DNA of 64,000 bases from Aporrectodea caliginosa (lineage: Eukaryota > Annelida > Clitellata > Crassiclitellata > Lumbricidae): assembly GCA_020284085.1 (NCBI GenBank), contig JACEVL010000484.1, forward strand, positions 1,359,501-1,423,500, in the 5' to 3' direction. Below are positions 23,508-35,300 of this stretch, in pieces (the first letter of the stretch is position 1; each line of letters opens with the position of its first letter). The notes below the pieces were generated by a model. It made no database searches, had not been told where the DNA came from, and worked only from the letters and a program-made list of their open reading frames with translations. The position numbers and the translations under genes are program-made.

Positions 23508-24117
23508 CTACGACGTGAGGACGGATCTGTTGCAGTTCTTGACGATGCAGAGGATACGTTCTCGGAAGACCTTTCCAGAACAGTAGCTCTGGATGCACTG
23601 TGACACGTCATCGTTCACCCTTCTCCTCCGATTCATCATCGGCTGAGGGTTCGAATCCTGGTCAGCGGCCGCGGCGTCGACGGCCAGGCAACACTCCTGC
23701 GTCACGCAATCCTCGTATCGACCCTCCGTGTCATCGCACATGCGCAGACAGCGACTTCCGTCGATCTGTTCGATGCGCTCCAACCCCGTGCCGTCCACGT
23801 GACCGGATGTGACGGTGTAGCAGGCCTCGGCGGTGCAGTACCTCAGCAGCTGGTCGTCGGAGAGCGACGAGGCGGGGCAGAGGACCATCGGGGAGCGCTG
23901 GAAGGACCACGGAAGACCGACGGGGACGATGCTGACGGGGAAGTCCGTGCTGCGGACGGTGCGTGGGTTGGTGTAGGCTGGTTGTGGAGGCTGGCAGTGA
24001 AGATGGACGCAGCGGTCGTAGAGGTCGGTGGAGGTCCGAAGGGAGGAACAGTGCGTCCTCAGGCAGTCGACCAAGTGGGAGTCGGAGGAGGAGAACAGAC
24101 CGCGGAAACGAAGACGA
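23508..24117 (-). CDS. Cysteine-rich secreted protein, terminal exon
   Basis: The exon follows the acceptor GTGTTTCAG and runs 203 codons to TAG at 23508-23510. It is GC-rich, unlike the AT-rich flanks. In the joined 232-residue protein, cysteines occur as paired C-x4-C or C-x3-C modules: 48/53 with 66/71, 124/129, 153/157 with 167/172 (and 173), and 204/209 with 220/225, plus a lone C110. Three of these form hairpin-like units C-x(3,4)-C-x(9-12)-C-x4-C. A tetrabasic RRRR at 193-196 separates the last unit and could be a furin-type site. I do not recognise a family. A secreted structural, matrix or hormone-precursor role is possible but unproven. An ATTAAA-like polyadenylation signal is present about 165-170 bp downstream, near 23335-23345. 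Confidence 0.65.
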
Positions 24118-24435
24118 CTGAAACACAGAACAGTGAAGATGGACAGATAGACAGTTAGGCGGACGGACAGACCGATACACGGACAGATGGACGGACGGAC
24201 GGACAGGCAGACAGGTAGGCAGTGAGACAGATAGACAGCGAAAAGACCATTTTCGTAGACAGCGTTGTATGGCTGTTGTATGGCGGAACCTTGGCCTTAA
24301 CCAGGGCCAGGGCGATATACTACAGACTAGGTGGAAAGGTCTTGGACACTACCAAGATTCCTCCAGTAACTTGAGTAAGATCAGTGTCAGTGAGAATATA
24401 ATCGCGTTTTCATAGACAGCGAAAAGACCACTTTC

Positions 24436-24501
24436 GACACTTGCTGCAGTCCTCAAGCTGCAAGTCTTCCTTGTTTCGTTTCCCTGCCCTGCCCTGACAG
24501 A
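24436..24501 (+). repeat. 65-bp direct duplication, copy 1
   Basis: TTTCGACACTTGCTGCAGTC to CCCTGCCCTGCCCTGA is repeated at 25420-25484. Both lie in introns of the cysteine-rich gene. Confidence 0.85.
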
Positions 24502-24555
24502 CAGATAGATGGACCGACGGACAGACATATTAATATGTATTTACTAGATATTCAA

Positions 24556-24705
<150 letters not shown>

Positions 24706-24989
24706 GAATTTATTGCATACACTAGGTCAACGAATCTGAATCTGACTTGCTAAGCAATAGTAGGCCTATTGTAAAATGACAATTTTATTGCTTAAAAAGG
24801 TTACCAATTCTCTATCCATTTGAGTTTCAGCGCAGATCAGGCCATCATAGTTAAACAGGAATAAAGATGGTAGGCCTACTCTAATGTCAAGTATGTATTG
24901 TAGATTTAAATGTTTATTAAACACCTTCAGCGCTTACTTTAATCTCTTGTTGTAAATTTAAACGTTTACTAAGCACCTCCAGAGCTTAC

Positions 24990-25032
24990 CTTAATCTCAT
25001 TTCTCTGTCGGTTTTGACGGCAAGCCAGCATC
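24990..25032 (-). CDS. Cysteine-rich secreted protein, exon 2 (43 nt)
   Basis: A small exon lies between a strong acceptor (ATATTTTCCAG) and a strong donor (AAG|GTAAGC). The 43 nt give 2+39+2 bases, exactly what is needed to join exon 1 (one leftover base) and exon 3 (one completing base). It encodes GCWLAVKTDREMRL plus part of a serine, finishing the signal peptide. The donor region is duplicated about 60 bp further downstream on the minus strand (24925-24960). Confidence 0.55.
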
Positions 25033-25419
25033 CTGGAAAATATTCAAGCATCACATAACGCCAAGATCATTCAGCACACTCTAAACAAGCAATGTCTATA
25101 AAGATAAAAAGATGAAGTCAATGGAGAACTGGTATCAATTGCTTATCATTTGAGACCAATCACCGTAGACTTCAATGAGACACTTGTGTCATCTGCTGTG
25201 CCAATGACCTCGATCAGCATTCATAATTGCATAATAACTCAGGACTCCTAATTGCACAGCGCCATCGATTGATGCATGGTCGTTAGATAGCGGTCTTAGA
25301 TAAATGCAAACAATAGATAATAACATTGTCGAACTCTGCATAAACTTCGAACATGAATGTCTCTTTGAAACCCGATCCAAACGGGATCTAGACTATAACA
25401 ACTTCTTTCCTTCCTCTCT

Positions 25420-25484
25420 TTCGACACTTGCTGCAGTCCTCAAGCTGCAAGTCTTCCTTGTTTCGTTTCCCTGCCCTGCCCTGA
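25420..25484 (+). repeat. 65-bp direct duplication, copy 2
   Basis: Matches 24436-24501 nearly perfectly. Tandem GCTTGCGGTTAAGGCCAAG follows at 25576-25612; its reverse complement is at 24285-24310. Confidence 0.85.
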
Positions 25485-26165
25485 GTTGTTCCAGCAAGGA
25501 CCTGTGCAGCCCAACCGTTAGCCATGACAGATCGCATGCTTTTGCAATCGCTGTTGTGATTGTGAACCATGCATGCTTGCGGTTAAGGCCAAGGCTTGCG
25601 GTTAAGGCCAAGGTTCCGCCATACAACAAGACACAGACCCGACCCCGTGTGCACCGAGGACTATGGGGACGCTGCGTGTAGGCTATACCTCCACCCACGA
25701 GAGAGTGATGAACACTGAAGTTACCGCCCGTCGTCGTACGTCACCTTCGATGCAATGCGGTTCAGGAACACTAACTATCAATGGTTGGACCCCAACTATC
25801 AACGCTACAGGAGTATACATGTAGCTCTGCGTGTGTGCCGTAGTCAACCAGTGGTAACTTTTCTAGTTACTTGTTCGCTTACGTATAAACACTTTGATCT
25901 GAATGATTATGGCATCCTTAAGGAAGTTAAGGCATACCATAAAAACATGTTCATTCGGTAACCAACTGTATACATACATACATGCATCTATGCATACATG
26001 GCATACATAATTATATATGCATACATATACTGTGATGATATACATTTATGCATAGCCTACATAGGGCCTACGTATATACTATATAGGCTACCTTATACTT
26101 CATCTTAATTAACTTCATCGCATTGTAAAAACCGACAGTTAGACTGTAAGCGATAACTTGCTTAC

Positions 26166-26211
26166 CAGATTGCAGAAACACCAGAAACAGAAAGACACGT
26201 TGGCGATCCAT
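26166..26211 (-). CDS. Cysteine-rich secreted protein, exon 1 (signal peptide)
   Basis: The ATG at 26209-26211 opens 15 codons of a basic-then-hydrophobic signal sequence (MDRQR followed by VFLFLVFLQS). The exon ends after one base of the next codon, before a GTAAGC donor at 26165. It joins in phase to exon 2, which completes the hydrophobic core, with a plausible cleavage site after WLA. I do not recognise the protein; the prediction of secretion rests on this exon plus the cysteine pattern of exon 3. Confidence 0.6.
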
Positions 26212-26333
26212 GGCCGGGTGGTGTCCAGCCGTCAGAATCTTCCAAATCGAAACAGTGCCTCTGAAGCAAAGGAGTGGCCTGACCAGTGAGACGGTAGCAG
26301 TCAACTGTGTGACTGAACCGGCAACCACTTCGT

Positions 26334-26345
26334 CTTATATCGACA
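26334..26345 (-). promoter_or_regulatory. Possible TATA-like element of the cysteine-rich gene
   Basis: On the minus strand a TATAAGA-type sequence lies about 125 bp upstream of the exon 1 ATG, followed within 30 bp by an initiator-like TCACAC. This is position and sequence only, with no transcript evidence. Confidence 0.25.
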
Positions 26346-27690
26346 ACCAGTAAACGTGTTCTATTGGACCACAAGGAAGCCTTTGACAGCGTCGCTGTAT
26401 ACGTAAGCGAAAGTTTCTTGCACCAACGGGGTAAGGGGGGGGGTTAGACGGGGGAGAGTCGAGTCCGGGAATTAAGGAGTAACCGGATCCAATCGAAGGA
26501 AACCTACAAGGAGCGCCCGAGTAACGTTTTAGTCGTAATCAAACATGGCGAACGAACGGACGGTGAAAACCCGCAGCGCAGCAAACATGGCCCGGCGCCC
26601 CCTTCGCTCTCTCGGTTTAAAGTGTACCTGGATGATGAACGTCCGTCCGTCGGCAAATCAAACAGTCGCTGTGCGCACGTCATCGAGTCTAAATTCAGTT
26701 ACAATAAACGTTCCCTGTACCTCTTGGTAATCGGATTGCTGACACAACGGTGGTTTCCACCCACCGTTTCGCGTCGTCGTTGTACCCCCTCACCCCGGTT
26801 ACAATAGGGAATACCCTAACTAACACGGGTCAACTGGTCAACAACTCAACAACAACCAACACATGGGTTATTTTGTTTCAGTGTAATATTTATTATTTAC
26901 ACCTCGCATTTGCTATGTGCAGAATCGTAGGCCTAACTGCAAGCCGAAGCGTCGACGGTGCCACATGGCTGATGGTCGAACAGCATCCATTATGGATCCC
27001 CTACCTCCGTTCTCATATTGTGGCTATTGTAGGCCTACATAATTATGTAACCTATGTATGTATGCCTAAGTCGTATGTATCAGGACATTTAAAATGGCGC
27101 ATTTTAAAGTAGGCATATTTCACAAAGCGCAATATCTGCGCTAGCCTATGCGATGCTAAATGTCATTTGCAACTAGACTATTATACATCACGTAGGCTAG
27201 TAAAACAAACTAGAACGAGTCTCCACTGGCGGGCCATGGCGCACGCACACCAACCAACGGATTTCCGTCAACAGTTGACATAAATGTTCAGAGTCTCTGG
27301 ACCAAGTTGCTTGGTCATTGCCAGGTATTGAACGAGCATCTGAAATATATAACTACGTCTGGTTGAACATCAAAGGCGGCCGATCCAAGACATACAGCCT
27401 GTCGTCTGTATGGAGCCGAGACCTGGACCTAGCTGACCAAGGAACTTACGATGCCTCTTAACAATGGTAGACCTACCTGTAAATTCTGCGCATTCCGTAC
27501 ACGCTCTGACTATGTCATTAACGTGCAGGTCTGTCGACGCGCGACGCACATTCGAATAATATCGGAGATGATCCAAACGAGGATCAGGAAGTTTGGGGGC
27601 ATTGTGCAAGCGATCAGGACCAAGCTGATATTTGGGCTCCTAACCAGCGGGAGTTTATCTCTTCTAGGAGCGCCCGTTGTTCCTACTTAT
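26346..27690. other. Intergenic; a GC-richer patch at 26500-26800
   Basis: The patch contains an ATG in good context (26545) and a 61-codon frame, but no homology or splice pattern that I recognise. The rest is unremarkable. Confidence 0.4.
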
Positions 27691-27695
27691 AATAA

Positions 27696-28200
27696 GGGGC
27701 CGTCCATAAATGACGTCACGCTATTTTGGCCGATTTTTGACCCCCCTCCCCATGTCACACTTCGTCACAAAAGTCACACCCCCTGAAAAATGACGTCACA
27801 AAGTTCTGACCCCCCAAACCAAATTTCCACTTGATAATAAAACATGTTTCAAATCCCCTGGTAGAGGCGCTATAACAAGTGTTCAAATACAATACAATAC
27901 AATACAATATTGTCATTGTAATAAGTATTTAAAAATCTGATGGTGAAAAATATTTAAATAATTAGAAAATTATTAATAATGGTGCCTGTATACATTAAAA
28001 TAATCAAAAAATTATGAAAATTTTAATACTCAAAATTAGTGCTGTTATTTTAAACTTAAAATGTTGTTAATTGTTAAATTTAATTACACAGACCTGATGT
28101 GACGTCACACTTCGCTGACCCCCTCCCCCATGTCACACATCGTCACAAATTTCCGACCCCCCTCCCCCCTAGGTGCGTGACGTCATTTATGGACGGCCCC
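27696..28200. mobile_element. MITE with TAA target duplication (PIF/Harbinger-like)
   Basis: 505 bp with 26-bp inverted ends beginning GGGGCCGTCCATAAATGACG, flanked by TAA on both sides. Subterminal GTCACA/GTCACAC motifs repeat on both arms. The centre contains a LINE/SINE tail (GCGCTATAACAAGTG then an ATACA tract at about 27866-27910). A 3-bp TAA duplication suggests PIF/Harbinger; this is inference. Confidence 0.8.
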
Positions 28201-28370
28201 TAACGTAATCCCATACAAGTACAATCATCATGAACCTATTACCTTAGGAAAACTAGTATAATAACAATAAAATTGTATGGTTACATTAGTTAATTCACCT
28301 GTTAACGGTTATGATTGTACTTCCCTGCTTATTATGATGAACTGGTTCAATAAAACTGGATTGATTGATT

Positions 28371-28371
28371 G

Positions 28372-28438
<67 letters not shown>

Positions 28439-28460
28439 ATGATCATCATCATCATCATTA
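28371..28460. repeat. (CAT)n microsatellite
   Basis: ATTGATTG followed by 22 CAT/ATC units with one interruption; probably a retroelement tail. Confidence 0.95.
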
Positions 28461-29268
28461 TAACAGAATCCCTCAGGAACTTCAACATTATTTAAAACAG
28501 AATTGTCTGGAATGGGCCATATTAATATTATTATGCATACATCAAGTGCCACTATTTAATTACCAAGCATCAGTCGATGGCGCTGAACAATTATCAGTGA
28601 AGGACAGTTTGTTCAAGGTCTCAACACAAGGTCTCGAATCCATACTCCGCATTCCCAAGGACAAATAAACAGATATATATATATACATGTACATTAACAA
28701 TCATGTATATATAAATATAAATATATATACGTATATGTATATATACGTATAATACATATATGTGTGTATAATATATTCCTGAGTATCATCAGCATACTGG
28801 TGAGCCAAAACACCTGGAAATTCACAGACACAGCTTAAAATTGTGGTATGTCAGTAAGTAGAAGCTCATTCAGAATTTCATTGTAATGACAAAAAAATCT
28901 AAACAGGTCTACTCCAGTCATATCGACGACTAAGTGTGAAACAACAGCGTACAACCTAGCTACCCGACAAAACCGTAAGATTAACAAAAAGAACACAAGC
29001 ACTGGTGTCTTAAGGCATTCTAATTAAGAACGGGTCCAAACTAGGTCATTATTGCAGACATCTTTTCAGGATGACTTCCATGTGGAACAAGGTTATACTA
29101 GCCTTGAAAAGTTTTATAATATTCCAGTTCTTGTTGAAAAATGTGTTTCAGTCAGTGCTCTTCTGGTTCGATTGTCATTTAAGCCAAGTTGAATACCATC
29201 GCGTCCTTGTGTAATGCTAAAGCATCGAACCTCATTCAGTGCTCATTCATTGTTCCTTTCATCTGTTT

Positions 29269-29342
29269 TTAGCGTTCATTAAAGGCCAGGATGGGTGGAC
29301 ACTCCATGTGAAACACAGGAACCTCAACGTCATATGCTTCCC
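29269..29342 (-). CDS. FBXO3: FBXO3-like terminal exon 11
   Basis: The acceptor ATTTTAG precedes 24 codons ending in TAA at 29269-29271. The peptide EAYDVEVPVFHMECPPILAF matches the last ApaG strand (F-x-V-x-I-P-x-F-x-x-x-x-P). It stops four residues later, so the vertebrate acidic and arginine-rich tail is absent. Long inverted repeats flank this exon on both sides. Confidence 0.85.
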
Positions 29343-32300
29343 CTAAAATGAAAGCAAGCAAAATTGACTAACAGGTGATTAAATGAACAAGTCAGGGTGA
29401 GAGTGAAGAACGAGTGAACTGTGAGTGAGAGTGAGTGAGAGTATTCTACAGTTCTTCTGAAAGCAAAATCTCATTCTTTGATAGTGTTTTACAATGAACT
29501 CCTCACCAATGCTCCGAATGCAGCAAAAGAGGAAACAGTAATGATAGACAAAGCACCTTAAACAACAACTGAACTAGAAGAGGCGCCTTCATGAGGTTCT
29601 TGTAAGGCGCTATATAAATGGCCATATACATACAAGAGCACTGACTGAAACAAACTTTTCAACCGAGAGCTGGAACATTATCAAACTGTTCAGAGCTAGC
29701 AGAACCTTGTTCCACATGGAAGTCATCCAGAAAAGATGTCTCCAATAATGACCTCTGGTTTGGACCCATCCCCTGTCTTAATAAGAACTCCTTTGACATT
29801 ACCCTTCCATCCTTTGAGGACGTCCACACACTAGAACAAAGTACCAAGGTCTAGATTAGCTACCCTGTCGGTCTTTACGGGATAACTGCGCTACAGAGTG
29901 GAGTACCTTGACACTGCCGTGTCCAGCAAAGGATTCAATAAGTTACAATACAGTAATGACTGATGTTGGCTGTCTAATAGGCTAAGTAGCAGTGGCGGCA
30001 CCACAGCAGGGCAAGCCAGGCAAATGCTCTGGTAAAAAAGCCTTTGCTTTGGTCGTTGCCCTGCGCCAAGGCTGCCAGAATGTTTGCCCTGCCAAGACAG
30101 TTTTGGGGGCATAAATCCTGGATATATCCTTGTTAAAAAAATGTCTGGCACCACCTCAGTCAAGCAGAGGTTTAAAATACAGCTTCTACTGAAATAACTC
30201 CATGTACATGTACCCAGAGATTCTCAATTGAGGTGATCGATCGATCGATCTCATTTGTCGATAGCCTAGCAAAGGTCTGGTCGATCGGTAAATCGATTGC
30301 GCTCGATGAGTACACTCCATGAGGAACCTAGGAACCTGGAGCCAGACCATTATTTTGCTTATCTAATTTACATTACTTGTGAAAGTTCTGGCTTGGATCA
30401 ATAGGCCTACAACATTGCATCGACAAGCAGAGGAGGCTTATCGACGGTTAATAAGATGCACAAAATATGCTGTACACAAAAGGTCCGGAGGTCGAACGCA
30501 CATCGATCGCCTACTCAATACAGCGTGAACGAGTTTCAAATTGCCTGCTATTTTCAAATGGGAAGCTCTGCATGTACCAAATTTACATGTGGTGGTCAAC
30601 ATTGGGCATAACCTTCTCCCCGTATTTGTATAATACAAGAAATTAATATAAGTGAGATCAGAGTAAACTGTAGCCACTCACCGGTCACAAGGTTACGGAA
30701 GGTGTAAGTGCCATGCATTTCACCTCTTTCACTCTGAAAGTTTGTGCAGCTGATGTAATGGTATTCAGTGCCTGGTTTCATCACTGGGTACTCACCTGGA
30801 GAAGTACAACAGTGGCAGTGAAACACGAGGGATCATGAAACAGGCATTATGCACTTTAAAGCAAGAACTGCCTTGATGGTCGGATTGAACTAGGAATATA
30901 TTCAGCTCTACAGCAGTCTGCTGCACTGAAATGTTAAACAGACTTGCTGTATGTTTTGCTCCATCTTATCGAATCATATCATATCTACTAATTTATAAAG
31001 CACCTCTCGCAGAATAACTATTCAGAGGCACTCTCAGCGTGGAAGCCCCTGGAAAAAATAAACACCTTTAAAGAGCGAGAGACCAATGAGAAAAAACCAG
31101 TCATCAGTTTGGCCCTTAGTGGGGGAAGGTCATTCCAAATGGAGGGACCCACAACACTGAGTTGTGCGTATTATCAATTACCGGCCATCGATTCCTTTGC
31201 CTCAACCCTGCTCATTTTTCGAAGAACTGTTTTGGTGAGATTCTTCACCACTGCTGCTCGTTTGAAAGGACGCCACGCCATTCAAGGTCTCCGGACGGAT
31301 TGCACTAGCCCAAGGTTTTTAAATCTCTAAAATAAGCCAGCATCGGGAAGCGAACTGCGATCCGCAGTCTCTAAAACAGAGACGAATTAAACCTACGCTC
31401 TAACCGATGTAGCTAACTGAGCCAGCTAATCTCTGAGGAAATATCTTATCTTAATGACTTGGCAACACTCTAACAGAAATCCTCACGGAGTTCTGATCCT
31501 GGCATGAAAGAAAAGAACCACACCATTCAACATAACAACCTTCAATCATTAACAGAACATGTGGCTGGAGAAAATGCTGAAGCACTCCTGCCACAAATCC
31601 CACTGAAAAGTATATATGAAGCACAACGAATACTTCAAATCTTCTAAATGCCACACTGCATAATAATTTAAGACTGAAGACTCTTTCGAAAGACCCAAGA
31701 TAACGTGAATCTAGGCATACTATCTCACGACAGTACGGTCGATAAATTACCGCCAACTCCTCAGCTACACATCATGCACATCTTGCTATCTGTGCTTTGA
31801 GATCTATAAAGAAATTGTTTCAAAGTGACCAGACGGCTGACCTATGACCCCAGGTCCATCCACTGGGGTCGTCTTTCCATTGCTGTCGGTGATGATCCAG
31901 TGACGCGTTTCAAGGCGACATGCACGCTTTCGATTAACACCTGCATCCATGGACATTCTATAATCACAAGCATATAATAACAGTAATGATAATAATCATT
32001 CTCCAGCATACCTGGATATATAATTAAATTAATCACATGCATATAGTATCGATAATGATAATAATCAACACTCCCAGTCCAATCTCAGACTGCTGGTGAA
32101 GGTGCTGGGCTTCCTGCAACATTGTATTTACCTTTTTTTAAATTCTTTGCCGAAAAAGTGCCAAGAGAGCAGAATTTGTCTTAAAAACTTGGTCAGCTCT
32201 CTCAGGAGATGGGAGATACACTACCCTTATCAACGCCTTTCTATTTGTATCGAAAGCCACAATGTTGCTGTCTTCAAAGCACTTTACTCCAAAGTAATCA

Positions 32301-35300
32301 CTCCAACTTTGGACAAACTACTACCAATAACAACTCATCATTCCAGCAAAATCTATTCATTCCAGATCCAACAAGCCACTCTCTCAAATTTTAGCCTTGC
32401 CCTTTGGATTGGATCTTCTACATTCAAAATTAATTAAACTCATAATAACGTTTCTCAGAAACCCTACAAATTATAACAAACAACAAAATAATAGATAACA
32501 AATAAAAGATGATAATAAGGACAATAACAGACACTATAAGAATAGAACTAGTAATAATAATGCTACCATAAAGAGGACAAGGATCAGAACAGTCTCATCC
32601 ATAGTCACCGGAGGACATAACTAGTATAATGTAAAATAATAATAATAATCTTTGTTTATTAAACTGACATGCCATAGTATGATTACAATAATAGTATGAT
32701 CAAATGATCACCAGTTATTACAGGAGTCGAATTTAACTGTTTGACAGCCAGGCAAGGCGCCCATCAAGTTCTACTGCTCATTTCACCAATGCCATCTGGC
32801 GAATGAAAGCCGAGTTGACCTTGGGAGGGTAGTGGGAATTATCCTATGTCTGTGCTGATCTTCCGCTCTTTGTGCCAGAGTGTTACCATTACCCTAAACC
32901 CCACCCTGCTTAATGATTTATTTATAAAATAACATTAAAGCACAATAAACTGTCAGACCTTAAAAAGTTTCATCAACTTATATCTTACGTAATGCGATAG
33001 GCAAACGTGAAGTGTGGCGGCTTCACTGTACTCATTTCAGGGATGAAAGCCGTTGCAACGCTCACACGCACGTCATGCGTAACTGCCACACAACCAGGCT
33101 CATGGTAGAATCTAATAAAGTATAATTCAAACCAGTTAGCAGCTGTGTTCAATAAAAAGAAATTTAATCACAAAAACAAACAAAACTGGAGAATACTTTT
33201 ACAGAAAAATCTCAACAGATGTTATTCCCTTCAGTAGAGTACCTGTAACTTGTCATGTTATATAATTACCCGGTAGTGCTATTTATGGCAATTTTTGTAA
33301 TGTAAATTTTTTAGATGTAATTTAACAATATATCTGACACTGTAATATGATGTAGTTAAGAAAATTTGTATGACAAAATAACAGTTTCTGTAAACATACA
33401 TTAACTAGAATTAACCTAATTAATGCGTCAAGCACTGAAAAATTACCATTATATAATTTTGATAATGAGAACCAACATTATAACTTTTTTCATATAAAAA
33501 CTTTACGATTCAAAACTTTCTGAGGAAAGTTACTGTTGGTTAAGTGCAGAAGTTCTTTTGAATGTAAAAACTTACTTGTAAATGCAACTACCTAGATTGA
33601 GTTCAACCAATGGAAACGTCTTGTCTGCAAGTTCTTGAGCAAATTTCGAAAACCAATCAAGGTAACTACGACCTGTAAGACATTGAAATGGTATTATATT
33701 CTGTAAATTTATATAGCACCACTCATAATGCTACACTAATCAGTGTTATGTAAGAAATGTTAGGCTATATTGCCACAAAACTACGCATGCCTTATCCAAC
33801 AAACTATCACTTCCTATGGACATTCCAGACATGTACTTTTCAAGGTAACATATTGTTGAACGATTAAGCAATAAAAAATCGTAGCATCCAAGAAGCAGAG
33901 CATTAAAAGAGAAGAACGGTCCCTTAAGCTAGCCCTGAGGCAGCTACAGGTATAAAGTGTTAGAGACATTTTCTTAGCCATGGAATATGTGGGCGGATGG
34001 CCAGCCCTCTCCACAGAATAGAATCAAATCTTCGTTTATTCATCAACACATTGTCAGAACACAATGCGATTACAAGAAAAAAATGTGTAGGCATTGCCTA
34101 TTGCGTTTAAAGTTTGGTCGAGGATAATACTGGCATATTCATTCACTCATTCATACAGTTCCTATCAAAGCTCCTACTTAGATGCTAACCCAGCCAATTA
34201 AAGACAGTTAATAAATACTCTTCGTTTATTATTTCAAACTGACATACCGCAGTATGATTACAATTCATAGTATGAACGGATGATCACAAAGTTATTAGAG
34301 GAGTCAAATTGAACTGTTTTGGCAGCCATGCAAGGCATCCATCACCTCCTACTGCTCATTTTACAACACCATCTGGCGAATGAAAGGCTGAGTATGACAA
34401 CCATAACCACGTACATGCAGATTTCTAGAGAAGACCGCTTCACACAGTTGGACTCACCACCAAAATGTGGCCATCTACCTGTCACAAGGCTAAATAACTT
34501 GATTCTTTCTCTCACCCAAAATGAAGTAACTTCTATTGGCAACTTTCGTGTTATACTGAACATTTTCTGGGCTGTAGATGTATCCAGCCATGAATCCCTG
34601 ACCCTCAGTCACACAGAGGAACTGGGAGGTTCGAGTTCCAGCGCAAAAGGAAATATGGACCAAACCACGTGGCACAGCGGCGCTCCTTTTCTGAACCTAA
34701 AGGACAAAACAAGCAAAACTTTTGCTTATTATCAGCCTGACCCTTTAACGACGAGAGGAATTAGTTATCCATGCATCTTAGTCCATGGTCGTCGTTAAAG
34801 TGTTAAGGAATTTGATGGATAAAGTACGAACGATTACATAAACATAACATAACATAACAAGGGTTTTAAGTGGTTCAGAAGACGTTTAGTCTGTGTTAGA
34901 ACCACTGCAGTTAACCTGAAACATGATTAATAGCCCAATTTTCCTAGCTTCTTCTTAAAAGCTGTGATAGTGTCCACTGAGACAGTACTATCATCCAAAC
35001 TATTCCACAAATCTACAACTCTTGCACTGAAGAATTTCTGCCCTAATGTCCCTTTTGGTTTCTTAAATAGTTTATACCTATGTCCCCGAGTTGCCTTGTT
35101 TGGTGCTAATTCAAAAAACTTCTCCATCTGCACTGCCTCCTTTCCAGTAATAATCTTGTAGGCTTCAATTAGGTCTCCTCTGCTCCTCCTTCTCTCTAGA
35201 TTAGAACCTATTTGACTGATGCAAGTGGGTCATGGTGGCCGAGTGGTTAGAGTGTTCGCCTTGTAATGCGCAGAATATGGGTTTGACATGCGCAGATATT

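Larger units (their letters stand above)
29031..29767. repeat. Inverted repeat (~133-bp arms) flanking FBXO3's last exon
   Basis: Arm 29031-29162 matches the reverse complement of 29634-29767 with moderate divergence; the best block is GATGACTTCCATGTGGAACA. The terminal coding exon 29269-29342 lies between them. Confidence 0.8.

Noticed and set aside
25304..25681. 125-codon plus frame
   Set aside because: It contains the 65-bp duplicated segment, lies antisense in an intron, and shows no motif.
26545..26807. Possible divergent first exon starting MANERTVKTR
   Set aside because: Good ATG context and GC-richer sequence only; no homology, and the nearby GTAATC donor is weak.
31842..32042. 66-codon minus frame through FBXO3 exon 9
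   Set aside because: It is out of frame with the conserved ApaG reading; the acceptor at 31941 separates intron from exon.
34458..34478. 21-nt segment on minus between GTGACAG and GTGAGT that fits phase between FBXO3 exons 6 and 7
   Set aside because: Joining exon 6 directly to exon 7 restores the conserved FILG-RSYLDWF homology exactly; adding this segment would insert residues absent from the family.
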